From: Phaeodactylum tricornutum CCAP 1055/1
Lineage: Eukaryota > Bacillariophyta > Bacillariophyceae > Surirellales > Neidiaceae
Reading direction: 5' to 3'
NCBI RefSeq assembly: GCF_000150955.2
Contig: NC_011684.1
Coordinates: forward strand, 496,001 to 560,000
Length of the DNA stretch: 64,000 nucleotides
The position numbers were made by a program, and so were the translations under genes. Shown here piece after piece: positions 42,337-53,031 of the stretch. Position 1 is the stretch's first letter. Each line of letters opens with the position of its first letter. The notes beneath the pieces are model-generated. The model ran no database searches. It had not been told where the DNA came from and saw only the letters and a list, made by a program, of their open reading frames with translations.

Positions 42337-43008
42337 GACGGCGGCAGCGGCATTCCGACTTGGTCGGAACAACCTCGGGAGTCCTACGTGCCATGGTGTG
42401 TGTGTGCGTTGTTATGGAAAGTGTGTAAAGTCCGGTTGGTTCCGTTCGACGGAGCGTGAGTCCGGTCCCGCTTCACGATTCGTGCTTTCGTTCCCGTACC
42501 TCCATTTCATATCCGGGTTCTCCACAAGCTGGAGAGAATATTGTTTGGCGTGACACTGAATAAGACATGGGATCGACTTATGACGTCGGAACGTATAAGT
42601 AGGAAGGTCTCTCGAATAAGTACCAAACCAAAATCACTTCTTCCTTGGACCGATAGTGTGGTGTGTCTGTGCGTCTCATTCTCGCCAGCCGATCCCTTCT
42701 CATATTGGGATTCGTTCCAAATTCCGAAATCCGAACCGGAGCTAGAGACGTGTCTCCAGCTCCTTCACCACCCACCCAAAAAGACTTTTGGTAGTACGGT
42801 TGATTGTGTCGGTTTGGTTTCCCGGAACCAACCAGGACGTTGATTCGGTCCATCCTACCGAAGATTCACAGTCAATCCATCCATCCATCCATCCATCCAC
42901 AGCTCCTGTTTCCTTCGTTCGCCGATTGGAATACGACAGTGTGATTGGGTCTCGTTACAGTCAGTCGACACAGGATCTAGCGTGCGAGTGCGAGAGACGG
43001 ATCCAGCC
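42337..43008. promoter_or_regulatory. Divergent promoter, PPR protein / ankyrin kinase, with ATCC repeat
   Basis: 672 bp between divergent starts. TCACAGTCA at 42866-42874 is an exact copy of the recurrent motif and sits just before an (ATCC)6 microsatellite. TTACAGTCAGTC lies at 42955-42966, some 50 bp before the kinase ATG. No gene is seen. Confidence 0.4.
42875..42898. repeat. (ATCC)6 microsatellite
   Basis: Six uninterrupted ATCC units lie in the leader region of the ankyrin kinase. Length polymorphism is likely. Confidence 0.9.
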
Positions 43009-45300
43009 ATGCCGACGACCAACGGCATTCTCCAAAAAACGCCTCGCTCGCCCCGCACGATCGCACGCAAACAAGGCACCACCGTCACCATGATTACGGC
43101 AGTCGAAGACGACGGTGAAGAACACAGTCCCCACGGCGTAGTGCCGACGAACAATATCAATAATAACAACAACGCAGACGACGACGATTACATTCCCGGT
43201 CCACCGTCGCACGTCAAGGCTCCTGCCGATCGCGTCTCTTCACAACACAGCATCGGCAATTCCAGTAACAAATCGCGACTCGGCAACAGCAGCGGCGGTC
43301 TTCTAGCCCGGGTCCTCCGCTCCGGCAACAACCATAATAAAAGAGAGCAAGCCAAGGCGGACGGTAACAACAGTACGAACAACAGTATGAACAACAGCTC
43401 CATAGGCGACGAACTCGCCTTGTCCAATACGGAACATCGTTGGGCGGGAGCGGGCATTCTCGCCAGTCGTACCGATTTAGAGCTGCCCCCGGAAGAATTC
43501 GCGGCGGGCTGCAACCTCCTACAGGCCGCTGCTCGGGGCGATCAACTCGCGATGGACCGCTTGCTCCGTGCCCGACCCAAACACGTCAATTTTCGCGATT
43601 ACGATCGTCGGACTGCTCTGCACGTTGCCGCATCGGAAGGACACTTGCATATTTGCCAGTATCTAATCGAAAACAAACAAGCCGCGATCAATCGCAGCGA
43701 CCGTTGGGGTGGGAGTCCCCTAGACGACGCTCATCGGCATCGACACGAGCCGATTGTCCAGTACCTCCGCGAAAAAGGTGCCACTACCGGTTCGGGAAAC
43801 CGTACCGCCAATCTTATCAAAGCTGCCGCCGATGGCGACGTGGATGAAGTCAAAATGCTGTTGGCTTCGGCCAAGCGCAGTCTCGAAACGGCCCATCTCA
43901 CGGCCAACCGCAAACACAGTCCCACCAATAAGAACGTACGCAACGGGAGTCTCGTCAACGGCGGTAACGACGAGGACAAAAAATCGAAGTTTAGTGACAA
44001 ACTGGACGTCAACCAAGGGGACTACGATAAACGAACGGCTTTGCACTTGGCATCCGGCGAAGGACACGCATCGATCGTGCTGGCCCTTTGTGAGGCCGGC
44101 GCCGATCCCAACGTGGAAGATCGCTGGAAGCGACGTCCTCTCGATGACGCTTTTGCCGGCGGGACGGATGGAGCCTACGAAGAATGTGTCGCCATTCTCC
44201 AACGATTTGGTGCAGCCAGGGGCTTACAACGATCGACAACTTCCAACGTAAATCTAGAACTCGACAAATCCAGTAAGCGACAGAGCGACAATCTCAAAAT
44301 TAATTTTGGTGAGCTCGAAATGATCGACCGCATTGGCGCTGGCGCGTTTGGAGAAATCTACAAATGCCGTTGGCGTGGCACCTTGGTAGCGGCAAAAATT
44401 ATTAAAACGGCTAAGATTCGAAAAGAATGGGTCAATCGCCAAATTTCCGCCGCCATTAAGAAAGGAAAAGACGTGGATGAAGCCATTCACGAGCTGGATG
44501 AAGCGGAAATGGCACAGAATGAACGAGACTTGGCCATTGCCGACTTTCACCAAGAAATATCGGTACTCAAGTCTCTAAGGCATCCACAGATTGTGCTCTT
44601 GCTCGCTTACTCAACCACAGCAGACTATGAAGTCATGATTTCCGAGCTCATGAAGTGTTCCTTGCTGGACGTATTCAAATCCCACATGGTCCAAGGAACG
44701 CGCATGCGGAAGCGAACCCAAATTATTTACGCGACACAGCTAGCACGCGGCATGAATTACTTGCACACGTGTAGCCCTCCCATCATTCATCGTGATCTCA
44801 AGCCTGCTAATTTGCTGATCGACCACAGCGGAGTATTGAAGATCTCCGACTTTGGCCTCTCCAAGATACGCCCCGATCCAGGAAAGAAAGAAACGGAAAA
44901 GTATACCATGACGGGTGAGACCGGTTCCTACCGCTTCATGGCTCCAGAAGTGTTTCGTCACGAAGAATACAACGAAACCGTCGACATTTATTCCTACGCC
45001 ATGATTTTGTTCTATTTGCTCGTTGGGCGACCGCCGTGGCCTACCATTTCGGGTATGAATGCAGTCAAAAAGGCCGCCGAAGAAGGAGACCGACCTAACG
45101 TTCCTCGAGATATGGACTTGCGCATGCAAAGTCTACTCAAGGAATGCTGGGATGAGAATGCTTCAATGCGACCAGCCTTTCAACGTATTCTCGCCAATTT
45201 GGAAGCCTACAGCAAAGAAGTTTTCCATACGGATTCCGACAACATCGTCTCAACGTTGTCACCTGACATTGAGTCCGATTGCACATGCATTCTTCTCTAA
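43009..45300 (+). CDS. Ankyrin-repeat TKL-type protein kinase with C-terminal CaaX box
   Basis: 763 aa, single exon; the frame opens at a GTG but the first ATG is 43009. An Asn/Ser-rich disordered N-terminus is followed by ankyrin repeats in two groups (RTALHVAASEGHLHICQYLI and RTALHLASGEGHASIVLALC, each followed by DRW-PLDDA). The kinase domain spans about 437-745: GAGAFGEIYKCRW, Lys463 in AAKIIK, a roughly 40-residue insert before the C helix, HRDLKPANLL with catalytic D596, DFGLSK with D614, and SYRFMAPEVF. The APE-like and GSYRFMAPE forms place it near plant ankyrin/Raf-like (TKL) kinases. The last residues, DCTCILL, end in the CaaX box CILL, whose terminal Leu favours geranylgeranylation, so membrane attachment is predicted. 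Confidence 0.9.
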   Translation: MPTTNGILQKTPRSPRTIARKQGTTVTMITAVEDDGEEHSPHGVVPTNNINNNNNADDDDYIPGPPSHVKAPADRVSSQHSIGNSSNKSRLGNSSGGLLARVLRSGNNHNKREQAKADGNNSTNNSMNNSSIGDELALSNTEHRWAGAGILASRTDLELPPEEFAAGCNLLQAAARGDQLAMDRLLRARPKHVNFRDYDRRTALHVAASEGHLHICQYLIENKQAAINRSDRWGGSPLDDAHRHRHEPIVQYLREKGATTGSGNRTANLIKAAADGDVDEVKMLLASAKRSLETAHLTANRKHSPTNKNVRNGSLVNGGNDEDKKSKFSDKLDVNQGDYDKRTALHLASGEGHASIVLALCEAGADPNVEDRWKRRPLDDAFAGGTDGAYEECVAILQRFGAARGLQRSTTSNVNLELDKSSKRQSDNLKINFGELEMIDRIGAGAFGEIYKCRWRGTLVAAKIIKTAKIRKEWVNRQISAAIKKGKDVDEAIHELDEAEMAQNERDLAIADFHQEISVLKSLRHPQIVLLLAYSTTADYEVMISELMKCSLLDVFKSHMVQGTRMRKRTQIIYATQLARGMNYLHTCSPPIIHRDLKPANLLIDHSGVLKISDFGLSKIRPDPGKKETEKYTMTGETGSYRFMAPEVFRHEEYNETVDIYSYAMILFYLLVGRPPWPTISGMNAVKKAAEEGDRPNVPRDMDLRMQSLLKECWDENASMRPAFQRILANLEAYSKEVFHTDSDNIVSTLSPDIESDCTCILL

Positions 45301-45409
45301 GATGCGTCTTTTCTATTCTAGACAACGCACACTAGTGAAAGTAAATCCATCTATATCCTTAACTTTCATTCTGATGTGCAGCACTCGTATTTGAATCTAA
45401 TACTAACAC

Positions 45410-46689
45410 TCAACCGAAAAATTTGTTGAGCTTGCCGAGCGCGTCTTTACCAACTTTGCCGAGAGCATCTCCGTTTATTTTACCAAGAGCTTCTCCTCCA
45501 AACTTGTCAAAGTCGTCTATTCCAAACTTCCCAAGAAGCTTCTTGAAGTCAAAGTTTTCGTCAATTTCCATTTCTGTAAAGTTTCCGTCGGCCTTGTACA
45601 CGTAGGGAAGGTCCAGGACCGTTCCGCTATGGCAACAATCCATCAAGCTGAGAAAAGACCGAGGTTGCGTGTGAGTACCAGGCGGCAATAGTTGGTGCAT
45701 CGGAAGGTTATCATCAAGTGAAGTAATACATACCAAACCAAGTGGACACCTTGAACCAACGGCTTGATAAGAATATCGTAGAGATCGTCGTCACGGATCA
45801 TACCGTTTTCGTGGTAATCAATTGGAACCAGGGTTTCGTCATAGCCATCGTCTTCTTCACCACGGTCGTCGTCGCGAATTTTGGCTCCGTGACCTATAAA
45901 GAAAGATGGATATAGTGTGTGAGTCATCCGATACTCCACAAGGATTTTGGGAGTCATTCCAGCTTCCAGCTTCAACGTACCGGAAAAGTGACAAAAGAGC
46001 GCATCATCAGCTTTGCTGAGAGCGACAATTTTCTTATAGGCCGCAATCATGTTTGCATGTGTTGGGGCAGTGTGCTCCCCATCGTCCATGAGAATGGTAA
46101 TGTTCTCGTCTTCAAAGCCATGAACAGCCTTGATGTATTCCACCATATTCTTGACGTCGTTATGGCAACCTCTCAAGACACCCTGTTCGTGTCCAACGTA
46201 GTTGATACCGATCAAGAGGGCCCGGCGCGTGCCCGTCGCAGCAGGAGGGACCAAGTCAAAGTCATCGTTCACATCAATGGGATGCGACGCGGTTAGCTGC
46301 GGATCGTAAATTGTGAAGTGCGAATGTGAGTGAAACAGACAGACGATGCGGAAACGACGTACTTGTCAAATGCGCTTGCGGACTCTCACCTGAGGAACTT
46401 GGGAAAACCCCTTGGCTTCCAAATTTTCTCGCATCTTGTTCAGAAGTTCCACAAAAGACATAGTATCTTCCGGAGTCTGGTGATCCTTGTAGAGCACGTT
46501 TAAGAGGGTAGAAGTGCAAGCACCACCAGCGTTACCAGCCGGATCCGGAAGCTGAAAGGAAGACACGTTGGAAACGTCGGCGCTGGTTTGAACATCCTGA
46601 CAGCCCGAGATCATGCGGATGTCGGCCTGGAGTGCCTCCGGCTTCTTCTTTTCAAATTGCTCACGTAACTGGCGGCGAAGGAAACCCAT
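45410..46689 (-). CDS. MC5: Type III metacaspase MC5 (redox-regulated)
   Basis: Four exons, 46689-46390, 46296-45981, 45893-45734 and 45647-45410, give 337 aa. The p10-like part leads ([18 protein letters not shown]), then [22 protein letters not shown], catalytic His207 in [14 protein letters not shown] and catalytic Cys264 in [13 protein letters not shown]. My splice model places further cysteines at 202 (FCHFSG) and 259 (HLVCLMDCC). These numbers match what I recall for the characterised P. tricornutum MC5, whose Cys202-Cys259 pair acts as a redox switch; that recall supports both the gene and the junctions. The tail carries three near-repeats [24 protein letters not shown]. It is an Arg/Lys-specific, Ca2+-dependent protease linked to oxidative-stress cell death. 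Confidence 0.92.
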
Positions 46690-47496
46690 GTCTGGATCGA
46701 AATTGCGGTATATCGAAGTGTTTAACGGTGCGTATTTCGCGTGTTCTGGAAATACAGCGACTGAAATTGTGTGTCAAGAGAGTGGCAATGCAGTAGTGTG
46801 GCACAAGATCTTTTTCGGCAAAGATACCCAGCTGTTTCGCCGTTCCGGCTTCGGAAGATTCGTCTTGTCGGTAAAAGCGTATTGCCTGCCTGCGACGCAC
46901 CAATCCCGCGCGGTACCGAATTTCTAAAAGAAATGTTGTAAACAAAAGCTAAATAAGTCGACCAGTGCCTTTTTTGGTGTTCCACTTTCAAGTTTCGATC
47001 AAATATGCGGAGACTCGCAAAGGAACCAGAATCGATCTGTTCGTCGTGTCGACGTTCCATACTCTAGCTACCTTTGTTAATCCTATTCAAACAGTCAACC
47101 TGTGAGCATTGTCATACCTACCAGCAGCAACACGGATCTAAACGGCAAACACATTTGTATCGTCAAGTACGGGTTTTGTAAAAAAAAGTGGTAGCCTCTT
47201 GTATTCGCTTTAGCTAGGCGATGGGGCAACGAAATGCTAGCTCAGCTCTTCAAGTAATCGCTTGGTGCGTTTGTCAAGTTGTGAAAAAACAAAGCATGGT
47301 ACAAGGCATCCGCAGTAGACTTGGAATTAGTGCGGGCGTCACGTAGAAAGGTCGAGAGAACTTATGTTCTACACTACCGCACACGATGCTATGTAAATCG
47401 GACTGCAAGGGTGAAAATCTGCTCGAGGCGAAAAGTGCAGCAGCACAACTTCCAGGAGGTCGTTGCGTGGGATGTCCTGTTGCAGCCTTCTCCTCT
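46690..47496. other. Intergenic interval upstream of MC5
   Basis: About 810 bp between the MC5 start and the 3' end of the F-box-like gene, same strand. Overlapping small frames on both strands are unsupported. The MC5 promoter should lie here. Confidence 0.45.
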
Positions 47497-48117
47497 TCAA
47501 TCAAATCGAATGGCGTAAAAGCCAACCGTTGCATATAGAGCTTCCCTACTCGTGCCTTCGTCTGAAATAAAGCCAGATATTTGATTGCTGAGGCATCGAA
47601 GCTTTAAAGAATATGTATCCAGTGGCGGTTGTAACTCGAAGCGTTGCCATCCAGACTGGTTGTTCAGTGCGAAGTTTCTCAATATACTCTCTGGCTCGTT
47701 GCGCTTCAGAAGACTAATATCCAGAGAAAATTCCCGTAGACTAAGTGGACCATGGGGCAGAGGAGGGATCTTGAAAGATACTGAGGTCAGACGACATGCC
47801 GGTTTGTCGGTCAACGAGAAACGGATCCATGGTTTTTCTATATCGTTCGTCATGGAACCAGACGCCGCCATCCACCAAGAATCTTCATCGGAGTCTAGGC
47901 ACGATTCTAGAGGATGGGAATGGTCATGAGACGAGCAATCCGTTACTTCCACGTCTTCGTGGTGTACCGGTAGGATCGTCAAATAGTGAGCTACACGTAT
48001 CGCCAATTCGGTTGGGAGGAAACAGCCACTGCCCTCTTTGTCAAAATCGATCGTCTCCATCGTCGTCAGAAATTCTCCGTAACTACATGTCAACGAGTTA
48101 ACCAGAAGGGGACACAT
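47497..48117 (-). CDS. F-box-like protein (tentative)
   Basis: 206 aa, ATG at 48117, no intron seen. Residues 33-50 (FLPTELAIRVAHYLTILP) look like the first helices of an F-box. The rest, with SWWMAASGS, CRLTSVSFKIPPLPHGP, WQRFELQPPL and ATVGFYAIRF, resembles the jelly-roll-like domain of the plant F-box protein family of At4g00755 type, where a similar SYWSS/ITEIHVQP/QKFKLP order occurs. If right, it would be an SCF substrate adaptor. The match is by eye and weak, and the F-box is incomplete, so a DNA-free structural domain of unknown role is the fallback. Confidence 0.55.
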   Translation of the reverse strand: MCPLLVNSLTCSYGEFLTTMETIDFDKEGSGCFLPTELAIRVAHYLTILPVHHEDVEVTDCSSHDHSHPLESCLDSDEDSWWMAASGSMTNDIEKPWIRFSLTDKPACRLTSVSFKIPPLPHGPLSLREFSLDISLLKRNEPESILRNFALNNQSGWQRFELQPPLDTYSLKLRCLSNQISGFISDEGTSREALYATVGFYAIRFD

Positions 48118-48521
48118 TTAGGATGTTTACGGAAAATCATACAATCGACGTCCTGCGCAACCTGTTGAGAAAACGGAAGACGCCTTGCTCCAACGAGTAA
48201 AAAAGGAGTCAGTCTGAAATATATTTCCAAGCAAAATCTTTTTATGACTTTGACACTCTTGTGTCCGATTTCGTGAAAGAACTGGTCGCGCTAGCATAAA
48301 CTCTGCTTCTTGATCTTTGTACGGCGCTTTCTTTGGACGTAGCCGACGTCCATGCCATCAGTCAGAGTAACAATGTAGCAGCGTCCAGCGTCCGGTCACG
48401 TTTCTCCCAGAAATTCAATCTCACTGTCAGTTACCGTAAATTCAAATCGAGACATTCGACGGACGGACCATGAAATCCGCCGATTCGCTTATTCTTCGTC
48501 ACGAGATATTGAGTCACGACC
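48118..48521. promoter_or_regulatory. Divergent interval, F-box-like / helical-repeat gene
   Basis: About 400 bp. TCACTGTCA at 48421-48429 lies 93-101 bp before the ATG at 48522 and is a copy of the recurrent motif. Confidence 0.35.
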
Positions 48522-50632
48522 ATGCACGATGCAATTCATATCGGAAACCTCTGTTGTTTGGACATGGGAAAACAAAAGACGATCGGCGGCGTGGGTCTCT
48601 CCGGTTCGGTGCTAGACTACCCTAACACTGTAAGCATTGAGACAAGATCACTATTAATCGCAAAAGAATCCCTCACCACGATACAAAATGGAGTGTTCTG
48701 CGAATAACACTCCCGTGGCATCCTTTGCTAAAAAACTTGGTAGATCACTATCAGCAACCCGTTCACGAGGTCAAAGAGGAGCTACCCTACTTCGACGATC
48801 AGGCAACGGAAAAAGAAAGCATTAAATCTCCCTTCATAAGGAGCATGATTGAGCAGCTTTTTCGAATACAATTACAAGAAGACCGAGATATCGTTGTGGA
48901 AATATTTCTCATGTACGACGTTCTGGTCCGACCGGCGCTAATCGTGCAGGACCATATTGCTTCCACTGGGACCATTATTCTGAACGACGTAAAATCATCT
49001 GGAACATCTGTACTCAAGCATTACGACCTGCTGTTACACGAATATATGGTCACCGCCATCCAGAGACGTCCAGATGCGCGCTCCTCCGCTTTAACGGAAC
49101 CGCAAACATCAATATTGGAAACAAGCAGTCGTCTAGGAGACGTCCTAAAAACAATTTCCTGTGACATTACTCTCATGACCGCAATTCCAGACAAGCCTCA
49201 AAGCCTATCTCCGTACATCGTTTCCAACGTGATTTTGACAACACTACTTCATCTCCAGACCATGCTCGTCGACTACTGCAGCAGCTCCGACATTCCTCTA
49301 CCAACAACTGAAGTTCGACGGTGTGTCGTCTCCCTATTGGCCTTTAATATGTCCTCCTTAAGCCCTCTCAGCATCGATGCCTCCATCGAACCGAGCCTTT
49401 GCAAAGTATACCGATACTGGTCATATCCGCCGAACGAAGAATGCAAAAATGTACAGATCAAAGGACTCGATTGGTCTACAATTGCGTTGGAAGGAAGCTT
49501 CTGGGATGACTCGATTCAAGGTGCATCATCACGTGCAGCTCGGATATTATGGCATCAACTTGCAAGAACGCACGGGATTTTTGAAGAGACCGATGTGTTT
49601 TTTGATGTACAAAAGCATGTACTCCAGACTCTGGGTATGCTCGACGTTTCCAAAGCCGTCCGCGCGCACTTTTTCGGCCGCGATATGCCAACGGCTGAGC
49701 CTCCTTCCAAGCAAATGACCCATTTGCACCTAGGCTTTAACACTCCCTATACCCCTCCAAGCGATGTGGCGATTCGCCCGTATCAGCGGGTACCAGCCAG
49801 GCTGCACGCTGTTCTCCAATTCATTTCGCTGGTCGATGGATTTGATAAAGACATGTATGATGAACTATTACCAGTGTGCTATGAGATGCTAAATGCTTCC
49901 AACGACACAATCACCGTCATGGGAGCGGTTGCCGTCTACCATTTACTGCAATTGAAAGGGTCTGCTCGTTCAGCTTGGCAGCCGGCAGCAATCAGCAATC
50001 TTGAAGGACTAGTCAACCAGGCCGTGAAGGTCTGCGATAAGAGCAATCATTTTGCCATTTTGGGGCTTGTTCAACGAACATTGCTTAAGGATTATATCGC
50101 CGACGAACACGTTGGGCAGACTCGAAGAAAAACGACAACTTGGTGGCTTTGGAAACTGGATCGTAATCAGCATCGCTTAACCGATGGTACTGTTTGGGGT
50201 CTGCTGTTGGGTGGCGTTGTTCCTCTTCTACACCAACACGCTCAGTTCGGAAACGCTGATGCCAGCGAACTGGGGCGAATGGGACTAGCAGCAATGTTGC
50301 CACTATTGCGCGCTGGAGGAAGAAACGAAATGGAACGCGAAGTCTCTATCCTTGCTTTGATTGGATTGAGCAACTTGATGGTGGCAGCCTATCCAATTAT
50401 GCCACATCATGGAGGTAAAATCATTGCCGAGCTGTTGGGAGCTTTGGGAAAGTGTGAAAGCGTTTTACTGGAAGATGTTTTGAGGCATGTCGCAGTGTTA
50501 GCGGTGATAGTTTGCGGTGATCGTGCTGCAAAGCTTCTGAACGAAATATCCGATTCCAATAAATACGAGTCGTTCTTGATTGACATAGCTCATGATGTTC
50601 AATCTCGGGCCGCCAACTGGAATGGGTCTTAA
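48522..50632 (+). CDS. Helical-repeat (ARM/HEAT-like) protein, possibly TTI2-like
   Basis: The main frame is open to 50632 and opens near 48644, but its first in-frame ATG lies deep inside a conserved-looking region. A better start is the ATG at 48522 in another frame, spliced from 48629 (donor gtaagc) to 48755 (acceptor ctatcag), giving 661 aa. This junction is tentative. The body is all helical with HEAT-like blocks: VPARLHAVLQFISLVDGFDK, LPVCYEMLNASNDTITVMGA, ELGRMGLAAMLPLLR, VSILALIGLSNLMVAAYP. The order of blocks recalls TTI2, a partner of TELO2 in PIKK kinase assembly, but similarity is too faint to assert. The alternative is an unassigned alpha-solenoid. Confidence 0.6.
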
Positions 50633-51242
50633 ACTATGCAGCTACTGTCGATTTCCTTTTAGGAGACCCCGCGGCATATTTTTGTATGGCCAGTTTATTT
50701 TTTCTATAAGAGCTTACATAAGATTGGAATATGCTACTTTGACCTAGAAAATTGTGACAAACGGAACTGGTTCTGAATAATAAACAAACTCTCTCGATAG
50801 CTAGTGTCTTTCCTACTTCTCTCCTCACGACCGAAGACTGGTAACAAGCAAAGTAACCAATGATAACGTCGTCATCCCCATAGCAAAGTTCCCATTTTTA
50901 CTGTTTATACCAGATAGAGTGACGGGTACTACCCAGCTGAGGACGAAAGCTACGGCAGCTTCAATAGAGATGCTGTCTGACAGTGACTGTGGTCCTCATT
51001 TTTTTGTCCCCGAACCAACCATCGAAAACCTGAAACTCACAGTCAGAACTGCGTGTTCATTCTCTCGGTCTCTCGTGAACACCGACGACAACCATTCATA
51101 AGCAAATAAAGGTAAATATAGCAACCTAATTCGATAGCGAACATTTGGTGAGCAACTGGCGTGTAAAAGAGCAACGCATTGAGATCGTATACATCGCTGC
51201 TTTGCCCTTTGCCTTTCGCCCTTCGCCCCTCGAACAACGAAC
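50633..51242. promoter_or_regulatory. Upstream region of the amino-acid transporter
   Basis: 610 bp. Two motif copies, TGACAGTGA at 50978-50986 and TCACAGTCA at 51037-51045, lie roughly 200-265 bp before the transporter ATG, the first running into a further TGACTGTGG. No gene is seen. Confidence 0.4.
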
Positions 51243-52685
51243 ATGACTGATTCTAGTTCGGCGAGCCTGATCAGGTCCCCGCCAACTTATGGATCCACCA
51301 GCACCACGATGGATGATGAGCAGCCAGAGCAACCTCTCATTCTCTTTGCAGAGTTCCCTAGCGATCTCAATCGCGACAAGACCTTCGCATTGCCTTTAGC
51401 CCGGGAACTGTCAATTTGTGATACAATCGACCCAAACTCGATTCCAGTCGGACAGGCCTCTATTGCATCTGAAGTTGCCAACCTCAGCAAAAATCTTATT
51501 GGATGCGGAGTTCTATCTCTTTCCGGAGGTATCGCCATGTTCGCCGACTCGCCTAATGCCGTTTACCCGGCCTCACTATGGGTTATTGTCATGGGCGCTA
51601 TCTTCGGATATTTTTGTCTCCTAATTGGGAAGCTATGTGATATGACTCGGTCAAGTACATATCGCGAATGCTGGCAAAAGACCATGGGCGACGATGGCTC
51701 GACCGTGGTAGCCTGCATCAACGCGCTTAAAGCAGCTCTCGCCAATCTGGCATATTCGACAATTTTGTCGCAGTCCGGAAGCTCTCTTTGCCAAACGATC
51801 GGCATTGAAGTCTCCCGAGTGTCATGTTTGTTGATTATAACGGTTACCATGATCCTTCCCTTATGCATGCTAAAGCAGATTCGTGTCCTGGCACCATTTT
51901 CAATTTTGGGTACCGCAGGAACGTTGTTGACAGCTCTGGCAATGATTATTCGGTATATGGATGGCTCCTACCTCCCTGAAGGTGCTTTTTACCATGACAT
52001 CCAGCCAACTTTGCAACCCTCATTTGGAACAACAAACCGTGTTTGGAGCACTGCGGTATTACCGTATGTTTGTATGCTATTTGAAGCCTTCGTCATGCAT
52101 TACAACGCTGCCCGTTTCTACAATGAGCTTAAACACGCGACACCGGCTCGATTCGGGACGGCTGTCTCGTCTTCGTTCGCACTGTCTTCGACCGTCTACG
52201 TGGCCATTGCGACCGTGGGATTTCTCACATTTGGTGGCAATTCGGACAGTTTCATTCTCAACAACTACAGCGCCAACGATCCGTTAGCTACCTTGAGTCG
52301 TCTTGCCATTTCATTTTCAACGCTGACAACATATCCACTTGTTTTCATCGGCTTCCGAGACGGTGCTCTCGATATTTTGGAAATTCCGGCTGCTCGACAA
52401 ACCAACAAGAATCTCAACATTTTGACCGTGATTCTCTTGGCCATCATTACAATCATCGCCGTCTTTGTGACTGACTTAGGAATCATCAATGCTGTGGGTG
52501 GGGGCACTTTTGCGACTGCAATTGTCTTCGTGTTTCCTGCGCTTATGTATCGGTCAGCCGTTCAAAAAATGGGTCCGTCGAGTAATGAAATGGAAGTTTA
52601 TTTTGCTTTGGTGCTTATGGTTTTCGGTATTGGCATTGGCGCAATTGGAGTTATCCAGTCCATTATTGTGTCGATCAAAGACTAA
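51243..52685 (+). CDS. Amino-acid transporter, AAAP/SLC38 family
   Basis: 480 aa, single exon, ATG at 51243. A soluble N-terminus of about 75 residues leads to SEVANLSKNLIGCGVLSLSGG, the typical first helix of the AAAP family (N-x-x-x-x-G-x-G). About ten further hydrophobic segments follow, for example LWVIVMGAIFGYFCLLIG, VSCLLIITVTMILPLCML, FSILGTAGTLLTALAMI, and the end VYFALVLMVFGIGIGAIGVI. These secondary carriers move neutral or cationic amino acids with H+ or Na+. The substrate and membrane (plasma or vacuolar) cannot be read from sequence. No signal peptide is seen. It is convergent with the small membrane protein gene. Confidence 0.88.
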   Translation: MTDSSSASLIRSPPTYGSTSTTMDDEQPEQPLILFAEFPSDLNRDKTFALPLARELSICDTIDPNSIPVGQASIASEVANLSKNLIGCGVLSLSGGIAMFADSPNAVYPASLWVIVMGAIFGYFCLLIGKLCDMTRSSTYRECWQKTMGDDGSTVVACINALKAALANLAYSTILSQSGSSLCQTIGIEVSRVSCLLIITVTMILPLCMLKQIRVLAPFSILGTAGTLLTALAMIIRYMDGSYLPEGAFYHDIQPTLQPSFGTTNRVWSTAVLPYVCMLFEAFVMHYNAARFYNELKHATPARFGTAVSSSFALSSTVYVAIATVGFLTFGGNSDSFILNNYSANDPLATLSRLAISFSTLTTYPLVFIGFRDGALDILEIPAARQTNKNLNILTVILLAIITIIAVFVTDLGIINAVGGGTFATAIVFVFPALMYRSAVQKMGPSSNEMEVYFALVLMVFGIGIGAIGVIQSIIVSIKD

Positions 52686-53031
52686 TTTTGTCTGTACCGT
52701 GCACAGCTGGACGGGGTACTGTATAGGGAGTCTAAAAATGTTGATGCTTTTATTTGATCAATGACTAATGGGTACAGTTGAAACCAGGTTTAACTGTAAA
52801 CGCAAATTGCGATGTACTAATGTGCAAATTTTACATCGCAGCAACAGGTTTGGCGACGTGTCCTTCCACTTCACTAGATGTGAAGGTATATGGACGCAAG
52901 CGAATACGTTGATCCTCAGACACAAGGCTGCATCATTTTGTTTCCAGTATTCGGCCACTTTTTCAAAAATTAAAGATCAGGTAAGGTAGAATGAATCGTT
53001 GCAAGAGTCTTTTCTGGCTGTAGGAATTTTC
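52686..53031. other. Convergent intergenic interval
   Basis: 346 bp between the stop codons of two convergent genes. Apart from the hairpin at 52773-52798 I see nothing. Confidence 0.45.
52773..52798. other. Hairpin at convergent gene ends
   Basis: TACAGTT(G)AAAC, loop CAG, GTTTAACTGTA: an 11-bp stem with a single bulged G. It lies about 90 bp past the transporter stop and 234 bp past the 3' end of the opposite gene. It is a candidate 3'-end or transcript-stability structure, and contains one TAACTGTAA motif. Confidence 0.5.
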
